Source: CAWKDC01 sp964383495
Lineage (GTDB): Bacteria; Pseudomonadota; Gammaproteobacteria; JABCZS01
Direction: 5' to 3'
NCBI GenBank assembly: GCA_964383495.1
Contig: CAYLHG010000002.1
Span: 135,854 to 199,853, forward strand
Length of the DNA stretch: 64,000 nt
Under the pieces are notes generated by a model. The model worked only from the letters and a program-made list of their open reading frames with translations. It was not told the origin of the DNA and did not search any database. Positions 8,192 through 15,923 of this stretch are shown here, in pieces; within the stretch, counting starts at the first letter, position 1; each line of letters opens with the position of its first letter. Both the position numbers and the translations under genes were made by a program.

Positions 8192-9487
8192 TCGCTTACC
8201 CATTGATCGCATGCCTTCAAAAATTGGTTCGCTGATATAAGAAGGGAAACCTCTAGGTAATTGAGAAGAAACTGTTTGAACGACCATTTCTACCTGTTTC
8301 AACATGGTTTCCAAAATCATTTTAGCTCTTTCCGCAGGATAGTCGGCAAATTCTGCGGTTTGTATAAAATGACGGGCTTGAATTCCCTGCCATTCATAAT
8401 GGTGATTTTTCCCCTTTAATGACATTGCCATTTTTATTTTTTGTGCTTGCAACTCTTTCTTGGCGATCAATGGGTACGCAGACATAATATCATATAGCGG
8501 AGTTAATCGGCATTGCCCGCTTGGCTCGATAAAAATACTGAAATTTTTTGCATGCCCATCAATGGCTGCTAACAACCAAAATAAAATTTGAGCACGATAA
8601 AAAATATCTCTATCATCGGCAGACTGTGTTGATCTCAATAGCACTTTCATAATATCTTTAATTCCTGGGCCACCGTCTGACTGGTACTTCAAATTTGAAG
8701 CCACGCCGAGCGCTTGGCACATGTCTTCTTGTGGCAAGCGCATCAACCATTGGGCATCGTGCGAAAATTTTCTATCAAATCTTTCAACAGCTAATATTTT
8801 TTCGTCTCCAAATTTCAATATCTCGCACGATGCAACAGTAAACCCAAATTTTGAAGCGATTTCCGAGCACAGCCATTCATTCTCACAGCTATCACTTAAA
8901 TCCATATTTTGATGAGCAATATATCCAATAGGCAATTTAAAAATATGGCTTGTAGGTGTTTCTCCCAACGGTTTACACCATTTTTTTTTATGGTATAAAA
9001 ATGCAAATTTTTCTTGTGCGCCTGCAATAGAAATTCGAAATTCATCTCGATTATTTTGCATACCCAATGGAGAGTTTTTATAATCTTTTAAAATTGAAGC
9101 CATCTCATTTTCGCTTAATGGCTCTGCTAGAATTTCTTTTTTAAAAAATGGAATTTCACCTTCCACTAGTTGAACTGCTCCTACACAATCCTTACCAATA
9201 CTAGCAAGCAAATCAAATGGATGACTGGTGGGGATTTTCAAAACAGCTTGTATACGTGAACGAATTTGCAAATTATCAGGAAGCAAATTATCGAAAAAAT
9301 TATAAACCACCTCTCCAGAAAAAAGATTAAATGATAATGGGAGAGATAACGAAATGGGGCGCGCTCCAGGAGTTTCCATCCACTCTTTCGCATAAACGAA
9401 TGTCATTGCCCCTGTGCGGGATTTTTCCAAATTTCCCACTAATACGCCATTCATTAATACATTTAATATTCGGCCTTCTTTTTTCAT
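8168..9487 (-). CDS. hipA: HipA serine/threonine kinase toxin
   Basis: This is the toxin of the HipBA type II system. In E. coli, HipA phosphorylates GltX and drives persistence. The 439-residue protein aligns along its whole length with E. coli HipA: NFFDNLLPDN, PFDLLASIGKD, FRISIAGAQEK containing Ser153 (equivalent of the autophosphorylated Ser150), VERFDR, LPQEDMCQ, the catalytic Asp310 in DGHAKNFS, and Asp333 in LYDI. All key kinase residues are present, so it looks active. The ATG overlaps the hipB stop (TAATG), which suggests translational coupling. The C-terminal tail overlaps engB by 24 bases on the opposite strand. Confidence 0.95.
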   Translation of the reverse strand: MKKEGRILNVLMNGVLVGNLEKSRTGAMTFVYAKEWMETPGARPISLSLPLSFNLFSGEVVYNFFDNLLPDNLQIRSRIQAVLKIPTSHPFDLLASIGKDCVGAVQLVEGEIPFFKKEILAEPLSENEMASILKDYKNSPLGMQNNRDEFRISIAGAQEKFAFLYHKKKWCKPLGETPTSHIFKLPIGYIAHQNMDLSDSCENEWLCSEIASKFGFTVASCEILKFGDEKILAVERFDRKFSHDAQWLMRLPQEDMCQALGVASNLKYQSDGGPGIKDIMKVLLRSTQSADDRDIFYRAQILFWLLAAIDGHAKNFSIFIEPSGQCRLTPLYDIMSAYPLIAKKELQAQKIKMAMSLKGKNHHYEWQGIQARHFIQTAEFADYPAERAKMILETMLKQVEMVVQTVSSQLPRGFPSYISEPIFEGMRSMGKRLGNSLNA

Positions 9488-9735
9488 TACCACTCTTCCT
9501 TCCACTGCTCGCCCTTCATTGGGTGCCCTCTCACATTGATGACAATTTCTAAATTTAAGGCAGCAAGCATACGAAATAAGGTGTCCAATTTAGTGCCGCT
9601 TGGTTTATTTTCAAACTCTGAAATAGTAGCTTGCTTTAAGCCCACTAAATCGGCTGCTTCTGTTTGGCTTAACCCCAATTCCCGACGTTTCTCCTTAACA
9701 GCTACTGCTAGATCTTCTGCGCACCGAATAAACAT
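9487..9735 (-). CDS. hipB: HipB antitoxin and autorepressor (XRE family)
   Basis: This is a DNA-binding antitoxin of 82 residues with a helix-turn-helix of XRE type (LSQTEAADLVGLKQATISEFEN, about residues 22-43) and the short C-terminal strand IVINVRG used for dimerisation in HipB. It is expected to bind HipA and repress its own operon. GGGGGG lies 5 bases before the ATG. Three TATCC-N8-GGATA-like operators lie upstream, one inside the promoter spacer, which fits autorepression. Its stop codon overlaps the hipA start. Confidence 0.93.
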   Translation of the reverse strand: MFIRCAEDLAVAVKEKRRELGLSQTEAADLVGLKQATISEFENKPSGTKLDTLFRMLAALNLEIVINVRGHPMKGEQWKEEW

Positions 9736-9755
9736 ATAAGCCCCCCTTTAAAATA

Positions 9756-9784
9756 ATTTTATCCTCTATAGCAGATAAAATCAA
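9756..9784 (-). promoter_or_regulatory. hipBA promoter
   Basis: The minus strand has TTGATT (9779-9784), a 17-base spacer, and TAAAAT (9756-9761), ahead of hipB. The first HipB-type operator (9760-9777) fills the spacer, so repressor binding would exclude RNA polymerase. Confidence 0.7.
9760..9777. promoter_or_regulatory. HipB operator O1
   Basis: TATCC-N8-AGATA, one mismatch from the HipB consensus TATCC-N8-GGATA known from E. coli. It overlaps the predicted promoter spacer and -10 box. Confidence 0.7.
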
Positions 9785-9787
9785 GTT

Positions 9788-9805
9788 TATCCCCTACAGG
9801 GGTTA
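9788..9805. promoter_or_regulatory. HipB operator O2
   Basis: TATCC-N8-GGTTA, one mismatch from consensus, starting exactly 28 bases from O1 and just upstream of the -35 box. Confidence 0.65.
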
Positions 9806-9814
9806 ATATGTCTT

Positions 9815-10654
9815 TTATCCCTCATAGCGGATATTAAAGGAAGCTTTTTCACTCTGGGCCAATTTATGACACAACCAAGGCAATGCTGTTCCTAAAGCAG
9901 GTGCAAGGGTCCAAGGAGGGTTGATTAAAAATACGCCTGACCCGTTCATCCCACGTGCTTCTTCTGTGGCTGGACCCAATGGAAACAATTCAGCGATTAA
10001 ATATTTTGGAATTACTTTTGTCAAACGCTTTAACATCGCGGTGACTTTATCTTGAAAAACGATCGGGTACCATAATAAATAAACACCCGTAGGAAACTTT
10101 GCATAGGCTTCTAATAATGCTTGAGGAATAGTGAGATACTCTTCTTTGATTTCATATGAAGGATCAATCACAATTAGCCCACGGCGTTCTTTCGGAGGTA
10201 ACACGGCTTTCAAACTGACCAATCCATCACCATGCACGCAATGCGCGCGCTTGTCTCGATAAAAAAACTGTCTTAAAAATTCAATGTCTTTTGGGTGCAG
10301 CTCGTTAAGCCATAATCGATCAACATCGCGCAATAATGCTGAAGCAATCGCAGGAGAGCCGGGATAAACATCGAGCTGGCGATTGAATTGAAATGAATTC
10401 ACACAATTTAGATATTGTTGCACTATTTCAGGCGGATTATCAGCATTCCATAAGCGCGCAATGCCTTCTTTATATTCCAATTTTTTCTGCGCATATTCAC
10501 TTGATAAAGTATACATCCCAGCGCCTGCATGTGTATCTAAATAAAATAATGGCTTTTCTTTTTGTGTCAACGCTTGCAAGCAAGCCGCTAAGATGATGTG
10601 CTTTAAAACATCTGCATGATTTCCTGCATGGTAAGCGTGACGGTAGCTAAGCAT
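9815..10654 (-). CDS. rlmJ: 23S rRNA (adenine2030-N6)-methyltransferase RlmJ
   Basis: This enzyme methylates A2030 of 23S rRNA using S-adenosylmethionine. The 279-residue protein begins MLSYRHAYHAGNHADVLKH, diagnostic of the family. It has the SAM-binding LDTHAGAGMY, and the catalytic DPSYE in GLIVIDPSYEIKEEY. The ATG lies inside the end of the decayed DUF1016 gene (8-base overlap). The 3' end contains a hipBA operator. Confidence 0.95.
   Translation of the reverse strand: MLSYRHAYHAGNHADVLKHIILAACLQALTQKEKPLFYLDTHAGAGMYTLSSEYAQKKLEYKEGIARLWNADNPPEIVQQYLNCVNSFQFNRQLDVYPGSPAIASALLRDVDRLWLNELHPKDIEFLRQFFYRDKRAHCVHGDGLVSLKAVLPPKERRGLIVIDPSYEIKEEYLTIPQALLEAYAKFPTGVYLLWYPIVFQDKVTAMLKRLTKVIPKYLIAELFPLGPATEEARGMNGSGVFLINPPWTLAPALGTALPWLCHKLAQSEKASFNIRYEG
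9816..9833. promoter_or_regulatory. HipB operator O3 (perfect consensus)
   Basis: TATCC-N8-GGATA, an exact match, starting 28 bases from O2. It lies inside the last codons of rlmJ, so the operator and a coding sequence share the same bases. Confidence 0.72.
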
Positions 10655-11401
10655 CAGTATTCCTTAAACCTTTAGAAAGTTCAGCTTCTAATTCCTCAAT
10701 AGTTGGGAGCGCTGTTTGCAAATTTTTAGGCAAATCTTTTGTCAATTTATATTCTGAAAGACCAATTGGCTTATTAATATCACGCAGGGTATACTCAGCA
10801 AGCACATTATCTTTTTCCCGTTCGTGTGCTTCTGCCCCAATACTCAAAAAATCAAAAATATAAGGATCTTTCAATACATGATTTGCAAGATTTGATTGAG
10901 ATGATGGCAAAGTTGATTTAAAATTGGTTATAGACTGCCCTTGGCGCTCATGAAGCGCTAATTCAATTTGCGTCACCATCATATTTCGAGACCAACCATA
11001 TTCAATGGCTTTTTTATGTAAAAAAACCTTACCCCCCTCTCTTTTATCTTATCTAATAAGGTTACGTGATGATACCATGGCAATTGTGCAAGCACTTCTT
11101 GCACAATTATATCTTCTTGATATTCCTTGGAAAATTTCCTCATATACTTAAGGTTTCTAACACCAAACCCTTTCATCTCAGGGAAAGCTGAACTTAAATC
11201 TTTTGACAACTGCTCAATCACATTGCTTCCCCAGCCTTGCTTAGCTTGAGCTTCCAAGATTTGAATGCCAATGTTATGATATAAAAAAATAAGCTCTTTG
11301 TTGGCACTAAAAGCTGCATTATGCCGGCAAGTTATAATGCGATTTTTTAAATTTCCTATCAATGTGTCATATTCTTTGTTAGTGATATTTTGGTTCATCA
11401 T
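10647..11401 (-). pseudogene. Decayed DUF1016/YhcG-type nuclease gene
   Basis: Two adjacent frames together resemble a DUF1016 (YhcG, PDDEXK nuclease) protein. The first 140 residues (start 11401) give the N-terminal helical domain, up to WYHHVTLLDKIKERGVRFFYIKK. Adding one A to the A6 tract (T6 at 11010-11015 on the plus strand) continues the expected AIEYGWSRN and joins the second frame, MVTQIELALHERQGQSITNF onward. Inside the second frame the text runs from EAHERE straight into KDNVLAEYTLRDINKPIGLSEY. This skips the roughly 100 residues that normally carry the PDDEXK core. The gene therefore has a frameshift and an in-frame loss of the nuclease domain. It lies between polA and rlmJ on the same strand. 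Confidence 0.8.
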
Positions 11402-11416
11402 TTTTCCTAATTTTTA

Positions 11417-14026
11417 TCAATGCGCCTCATCCCAATTAGATCCAACTCCCATGTGCGCCTCTATCGGAACTGTCAACGTGATGGCTGTTTCCATGTAATG
11501 AATAATCGTTTTAGCAATGCGTTCAATATCGCCACCCACTTCAAATACTAATTCATCGTGCACTTGCATAATCATGCGAACATCTTCTTTAGATGACATT
11601 ATCCAATCATCGATAGAAATCATCGCACGTTTAATAATATCCGCAGCCGTTCCTTGCATAGGCGCGTTAATCGCCGCCCGCTCAGCAGCCATGCGAACCG
11701 TGTAATGGCTTGCATTAATATCAGGCAATTCTAATCTTCGCCCCCAAATTGTTTCCACATAACCATGCGTTGATGCAAATGCACGCATACGGTCCATGTA
11801 TGCTTTCACGCCAGGGTAACGTTTAAAATAAATATCCACATATAATTGCGCTTCTTCACGCGTAGTACCTAATTGCTTAGCAAGCCCGAAAGCACTCATG
11901 CCATAAATCAACCCGAAATTAATCGCTTTCGCACGGCGGCGTGCTTCTTTTGTGACATTCTCTACAGATGTGTCAAACACTTCTGCGGCTGTAGCCGTAT
12001 GAACATCTACTTTATTATGGAATGCTTTAATTAAAGTAGGATCTTCTGATAAATGCGCCATAATGCGCAATTCAATTTGTGAGTAATCGATGGCTAATAT
12101 TTTTTTACCTTCCGGCGCAGTAAACGCTTTTCTAATATCACGCCCTGCTTGTGTGCGAATAGGAATATTTTGCAAGTTGGGGTCAGAAGAAGATAATCTT
12201 CCCGTCGCCGTCACTGCTTGATGATAAGAGGTATGCACACGCCCCGTTTCTTCATTAATCTGCTCTGGCAATTTATCCGTGTAGGTTGATTTTAATTTAC
12301 TGATACTGCGATACTCCAAAATTAAAGCCGGTAATGGATATGTTGCAGCTAATGATTGTAAAACACTTTCGCTGGTAGAAGCTTGGCCTGTAGGCGTTTT
12401 CTCAACAATAGGATAACCCATTTTATCGAATAAAATCCATTGCAATTGTTTTGGAGAATCAATGTTAAAAGACTCACCACTGAGCTTGAAAATATCTGCT
12501 TCAACGATTGATAACCGATGCGCTAATGCTTCACTTTGCAATCTTAACATTGCCTCATCCACACCGACGCCAATGTGTTCCATTCTAGCTAAAACAGTTA
12601 ATAATGGCATTTCCAGTTGTTTAAATAGTTCTGCAGGCTTATCTTTTTCTTGCAACAATGGCCACAACACTTCGTGCGCACGCAAAATATAATCCACTGC
12701 TTCACAGGCAACATGCGTTGCTTTTTCTACGTCTAATTCACCAAACGTTTTTTTTCCATTATTTTCTAATGTATGCCCACAATATTCTTGTATCAACTCA
12801 ACCAATTCATGGCGCCTTCCAACGCTACTATACATGTACGATTCCAACATCGTATCAAATCGCAACCCTTGTAATTGCACATGATAATTCCACAACACCA
12901 TTTGCGCATATTTTAAATGGTGCCCTATTTTTTGAATTTCAGGATTTTCTAATATCGGCTTTAATAATGCTAATGTTTTTTCTGAAAAGGGAAGATAACA
13001 TGCTTCCCCTGCTTTTTTGGCTAACGCAATTCCCAGCATACGCGCAGAGCGAGGCGCAATACTATCGGCTTTGATCTCCAAACACATTTGTTGAGATTGC
13101 TGAATATCCATCAACCATTTTTTGATTTCAACTTCATCAGTAATGCATTGATAATGCGATCGCTGTTCAACTACCGCTTCACCGCCTAATTCATTCATCC
13201 ATGACTTAAATTGAAACTGCTCAAACCATTTTTTCAAAACAGGTTTATCTATTTCACTGCGCTTGAGATCTTCAATGGCAATAGGAATATCCATGTCGCA
13301 AAGTAATGTGACTAATTTTTTTGACAATGGCAACGTAGCAATGCTGTCACGCAAATACTCTCCGACTTTCCCACTGATTTTATCTGCATGCATCAGTAAA
13401 TTATCTAACGTGTCATATTCACCCAACCATTTTGCCGCTGTTTTAGGTCCCACTTTAGGCACACCGGGAATATTATCTGAAGAATCACCAATTAATGATA
13501 AATAATCGATGATTTGATTAGGCCGCACACCAAATTTTTCTAATACACCCTGAGGATCTAATACCTGCCCTGTCATGGTATTCACCAATGTAATTTCTTT
13601 GCTAACCAATTGTGCTAAATCTTTATCGCCGGTGGAAATCAACACCGGTATGCCAGCATCGCGCGCTTTGCAAGCCAACGCAGCAATGATGTCGTCTGCT
13701 TCTATACCCTGCATCACAATGAGTGGCACACCCATCGCACGAATAATGGCACGTAAAGGTTCAATTTGCGGAATTAATGTCTCAGGCATCGGGGGACGGT
13801 GCGATTTATATTCAGGGAAAATTTGGTGCCGAAATGTTTTTTCTTTACTATCAAACACAACGGCCATGTACAGGGGTGCTTCTTCTTTTAATAATTTACG
13901 CAGCATGTTAACTACGCCGTAAATAGCACCCGTAGGCTCGCCTTGCTTGTTAGTCAGGGCAGGTAAAGCGTGATAGGCGCGATACAGATACGAGCTACCA
14001 TCAATCAGCACAAATGGCTTGGACAT
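11417..14026 (-). CDS. polA: DNA polymerase I, proofreading site mutated
   Basis: This is a repair and Okazaki-fragment polymerase of 869 residues. The N-terminal 5'-3' exonuclease (about 1-285) retains IDGSSYLYRAYHA, EADDIIA, STGDKDL and GDSSDNIPG. The polymerase domain retains DYSQIELRIMAHLSED, RRAKAINFGLIYG and QVHDELVFEV. In the middle domain, the expected DTET is LEIKADS (316-322), the expected NLKYD is HLKYA (370-374), and the expected AEDAD is CEAVD (441-445). At least three metal-binding acidic residues are therefore missing and 3'-5' proofreading is probably lost. AGGAG precedes ATG at 14026; an ATG at 14050 is less likely. Confidence 0.95.
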   Translation of the reverse strand: MSKPFVLIDGSSYLYRAYHALPALTNKQGEPTGAIYGVVNMLRKLLKEEAPLYMAVVFDSKEKTFRHQIFPEYKSHRPPMPETLIPQIEPLRAIIRAMGVPLIVMQGIEADDIIAALACKARDAGIPVLISTGDKDLAQLVSKEITLVNTMTGQVLDPQGVLEKFGVRPNQIIDYLSLIGDSSDNIPGVPKVGPKTAAKWLGEYDTLDNLLMHADKISGKVGEYLRDSIATLPLSKKLVTLLCDMDIPIAIEDLKRSEIDKPVLKKWFEQFQFKSWMNELGGEAVVEQRSHYQCITDEVEIKKWLMDIQQSQQMCLEIKADSIAPRSARMLGIALAKKAGEACYLPFSEKTLALLKPILENPEIQKIGHHLKYAQMVLWNYHVQLQGLRFDTMLESYMYSSVGRRHELVELIQEYCGHTLENNGKKTFGELDVEKATHVACEAVDYILRAHEVLWPLLQEKDKPAELFKQLEMPLLTVLARMEHIGVGVDEAMLRLQSEALAHRLSIVEADIFKLSGESFNIDSPKQLQWILFDKMGYPIVEKTPTGQASTSESVLQSLAATYPLPALILEYRSISKLKSTYTDKLPEQINEETGRVHTSYHQAVTATGRLSSSDPNLQNIPIRTQAGRDIRKAFTAPEGKKILAIDYSQIELRIMAHLSEDPTLIKAFHNKVDVHTATAAEVFDTSVENVTKEARRRAKAINFGLIYGMSAFGLAKQLGTTREEAQLYVDIYFKRYPGVKAYMDRMRAFASTHGYVETIWGRRLELPDINASHYTVRMAAERAAINAPMQGTAADIIKRAMISIDDWIMSSKEDVRMIMQVHDELVFEVGGDIERIAKTIIHYMETAITLTVPIEAHMGVGSNWDEAH

Positions 14027-14083
14027 AAGAGGCTCCTGTGAAAGAAGCATTTTACATCACTTTTTACCATCCGGGGATGATTA

Positions 14084-14734
14084 CTAAGGGGTAGGGCTAC
14101 TTGTGGCTGTAGTTTGCTCTTCTGTGCTTCCGGGGCTTTGAGGCTCATCAGTAGCTGCAGTAACCTGAGCCTCAGTACCCTGACGATATTTATCGTATGC
14201 TACCGTCCTCCTTCCATCCATATCAAACCATGGTGTCTGGCACCAGTCAGCAAAAGATTTTAGCGCAGGCACAATGGAGGGCATGGTCCACAATGTCAAA
14301 AGACCAGAAAGCACAATAGGGAAAATATAATCATTTTTTTCATTATCAGCTCCTGAGGCTGCTTCCTCGAAGCCTAACACTGCCCACGTTAATAACACCA
14401 CACAAGATAAAAAACAAAGGACACCCGGAATGCTTTCCCACAAAGCCTCAACTTTAGGTGTCTTCTTCTGCAGGGCTTCGCGCTCTTCTTGTTCCTCGAG
14501 TCTATCAGCATCACAAGCCCGCACTAAATGCGATAAACCCTGTAAAACCAATGCAGCCGAAAGTAAACAAGCATTATAGTCGCTGACATATGTAACAGTA
14601 CCAAGCTCTTCTTCATAAGCTACACAAAGGGCTGCCGCAGCAAAACAACTCAAGGCAATGCCAATATGCAATACAGTTATGGGCGTTGGCGTGTGGATAT
14701 ACATACTACAACCGCCTATACGTAAAAACGACAT
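14084..14734 (-). CDS. Uncharacterised four-helix membrane protein
   Basis: I do not recognise this 216-residue protein. It has four hydrophobic segments: VLHIGIALSCFAAAALCVAY (about 20-39), ACLLSAALVLQGLSHLV (55-71), GVLCFLSCVVLLTWAVLGF (103-121) and YIFPIVLSGLLTLW (135-148). A charged stretch (DRLEEQEEREALQKK) separates segments 2 and 3. The C terminus is low complexity, rich in S, T, E and P. GGGGG lies just before the ATG. It stands alone between polA and zapE. Membrane location is likely; function is unknown. Confidence 0.6.
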   Translation of the reverse strand: MSFLRIGGCSMYIHTPTPITVLHIGIALSCFAAAALCVAYEEELGTVTYVSDYNACLLSAALVLQGLSHLVRACDADRLEEQEEREALQKKTPKVEALWESIPGVLCFLSCVVLLTWAVLGFEEAASGADNEKNDYIFPIVLSGLLTLWTMPSIVPALKSFADWCQTPWFDMDGRRTVAYDKYRQGTEAQVTAATDEPQSPGSTEEQTTATSSPTP

Positions 14735-14858
14735 GATACCCCCTGCAAATTATTAATCAATAGTCACGAATTAATAGATCTCTAATTTATCATATACTTA
14801 GCTAGATTTCAAGATATTTTAAATTGCCACCTTTTGTGTCCTATGCTATTCTCCCTCC

Positions 14859-15923
14859 ATGAAGACTCAAACTTATTCAAGCACTTATCCAATTTATATC
14901 GAAAAGCTTCAACATAAAGGGATAACGCCTGATACCGGTCAGGAATCGGCCTTGCGTGCCTTAAGTAGCCGCGCTACCGCCCTGGAACACCCCTTGCAAC
15001 GTCTTTTGCGCCAGTTTCATCTGCTTCCCTCTCCTAAGGGATTATATTTTTGGGGTGGCGTTGGGCGTGGCAAAACCCTGCTCATGGACCTTTTTTTTGA
15101 AAATCTCAATATACGCCATAAAAAACGTCTGCATTTTCATGACTTCATGCACACGATTCATAAAGAACTCAGAAAGTACGCGGGGAAAGCTGACCCATTA
15201 AAAAAAATTGCGCAACAATGGCGCTGCGAGTGTGCAGTATTGTGTTTAGATGAATGCACTGTTGATGATGTTGCAGACGCTTTAATTTTAGGGGAATTGC
15301 TCAAACATTTTTTAAAAGCGGGTATTGTTTTCATTACTACTTCCAATACTCGGCCTGATCAACTTTATAAAAACGGTGTGCAACGTCATTTATTTTTAAA
15401 AGCCATTGATGCCATTAACAAACATTGCGACATCATCGAAGTAGATAATGGTGAAGATTATCGTCACCGTACCTTACCTTATGAGGCAATGTATTTACCA
15501 GAATCGCAATCAAAAGATATCAAAACATTATTTAACCATTTAGCAACAGGGCGAGTAGTATGGGACCACACTATCATGGTTGATGAGCGCCCAATTCGTG
15601 TGAAAGCGATGGCGCATCGCATGATTTGGTTTGATTTTGAAGCAATTTGCGTTACTGCACGTTCAACACCTGATTATCTTGCGCTTGTTAAACAATTTGA
15701 TACTTTTTTTATTACACATGTCCCTATCTTATTTGAACAAGATATTAATCCAACAAGACGATTTGTCCATTTAATTGATGTGATTTACGATCACGGTTGT
15801 CATTTAGTATTAAGCGCCGAAACGGACCCTAGCTCTTTATATCAAGGCGAAACCTTAAAAAGTGAATTTTTAAGAACAGCCAGTCGGTTAAAAGAATTAG
15901 AAACTAGAACTCGGCTTGGCTGA
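14859..15923 (+). CDS. zapE: Cell division ATPase ZapE (AFG1-like)
   Basis: This is an AAA-type P-loop ATPase related to yeast Afg1; in E. coli ZapE acts at the Z-ring under stress. It is 354 residues. The Walker A is GGVGRGKT (about 67-74), followed by LHFHDFMHTIHKEL, a Walker B-like VLCLDECTVDDVADA, and the sensor segment ITTSNTRPDQLYKNGVQR. The usual LCFDEF is LCLDEC here. No clear ribosome site precedes the ATG. The stop overlaps the convergent 1031-residue orphan gene by 27 bases. Confidence 0.9.
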   Translation: MKTQTYSSTYPIYIEKLQHKGITPDTGQESALRALSSRATALEHPLQRLLRQFHLLPSPKGLYFWGGVGRGKTLLMDLFFENLNIRHKKRLHFHDFMHTIHKELRKYAGKADPLKKIAQQWRCECAVLCLDECTVDDVADALILGELLKHFLKAGIVFITTSNTRPDQLYKNGVQRHLFLKAIDAINKHCDIIEVDNGEDYRHRTLPYEAMYLPESQSKDIKTLFNHLATGRVVWDHTIMVDERPIRVKAMAHRMIWFDFEAICVTARSTPDYLALVKQFDTFFITHVPILFEQDINPTRRFVHLIDVIYDHGCHLVLSAETDPSSLYQGETLKSEFLRTASRLKELETRTRLG

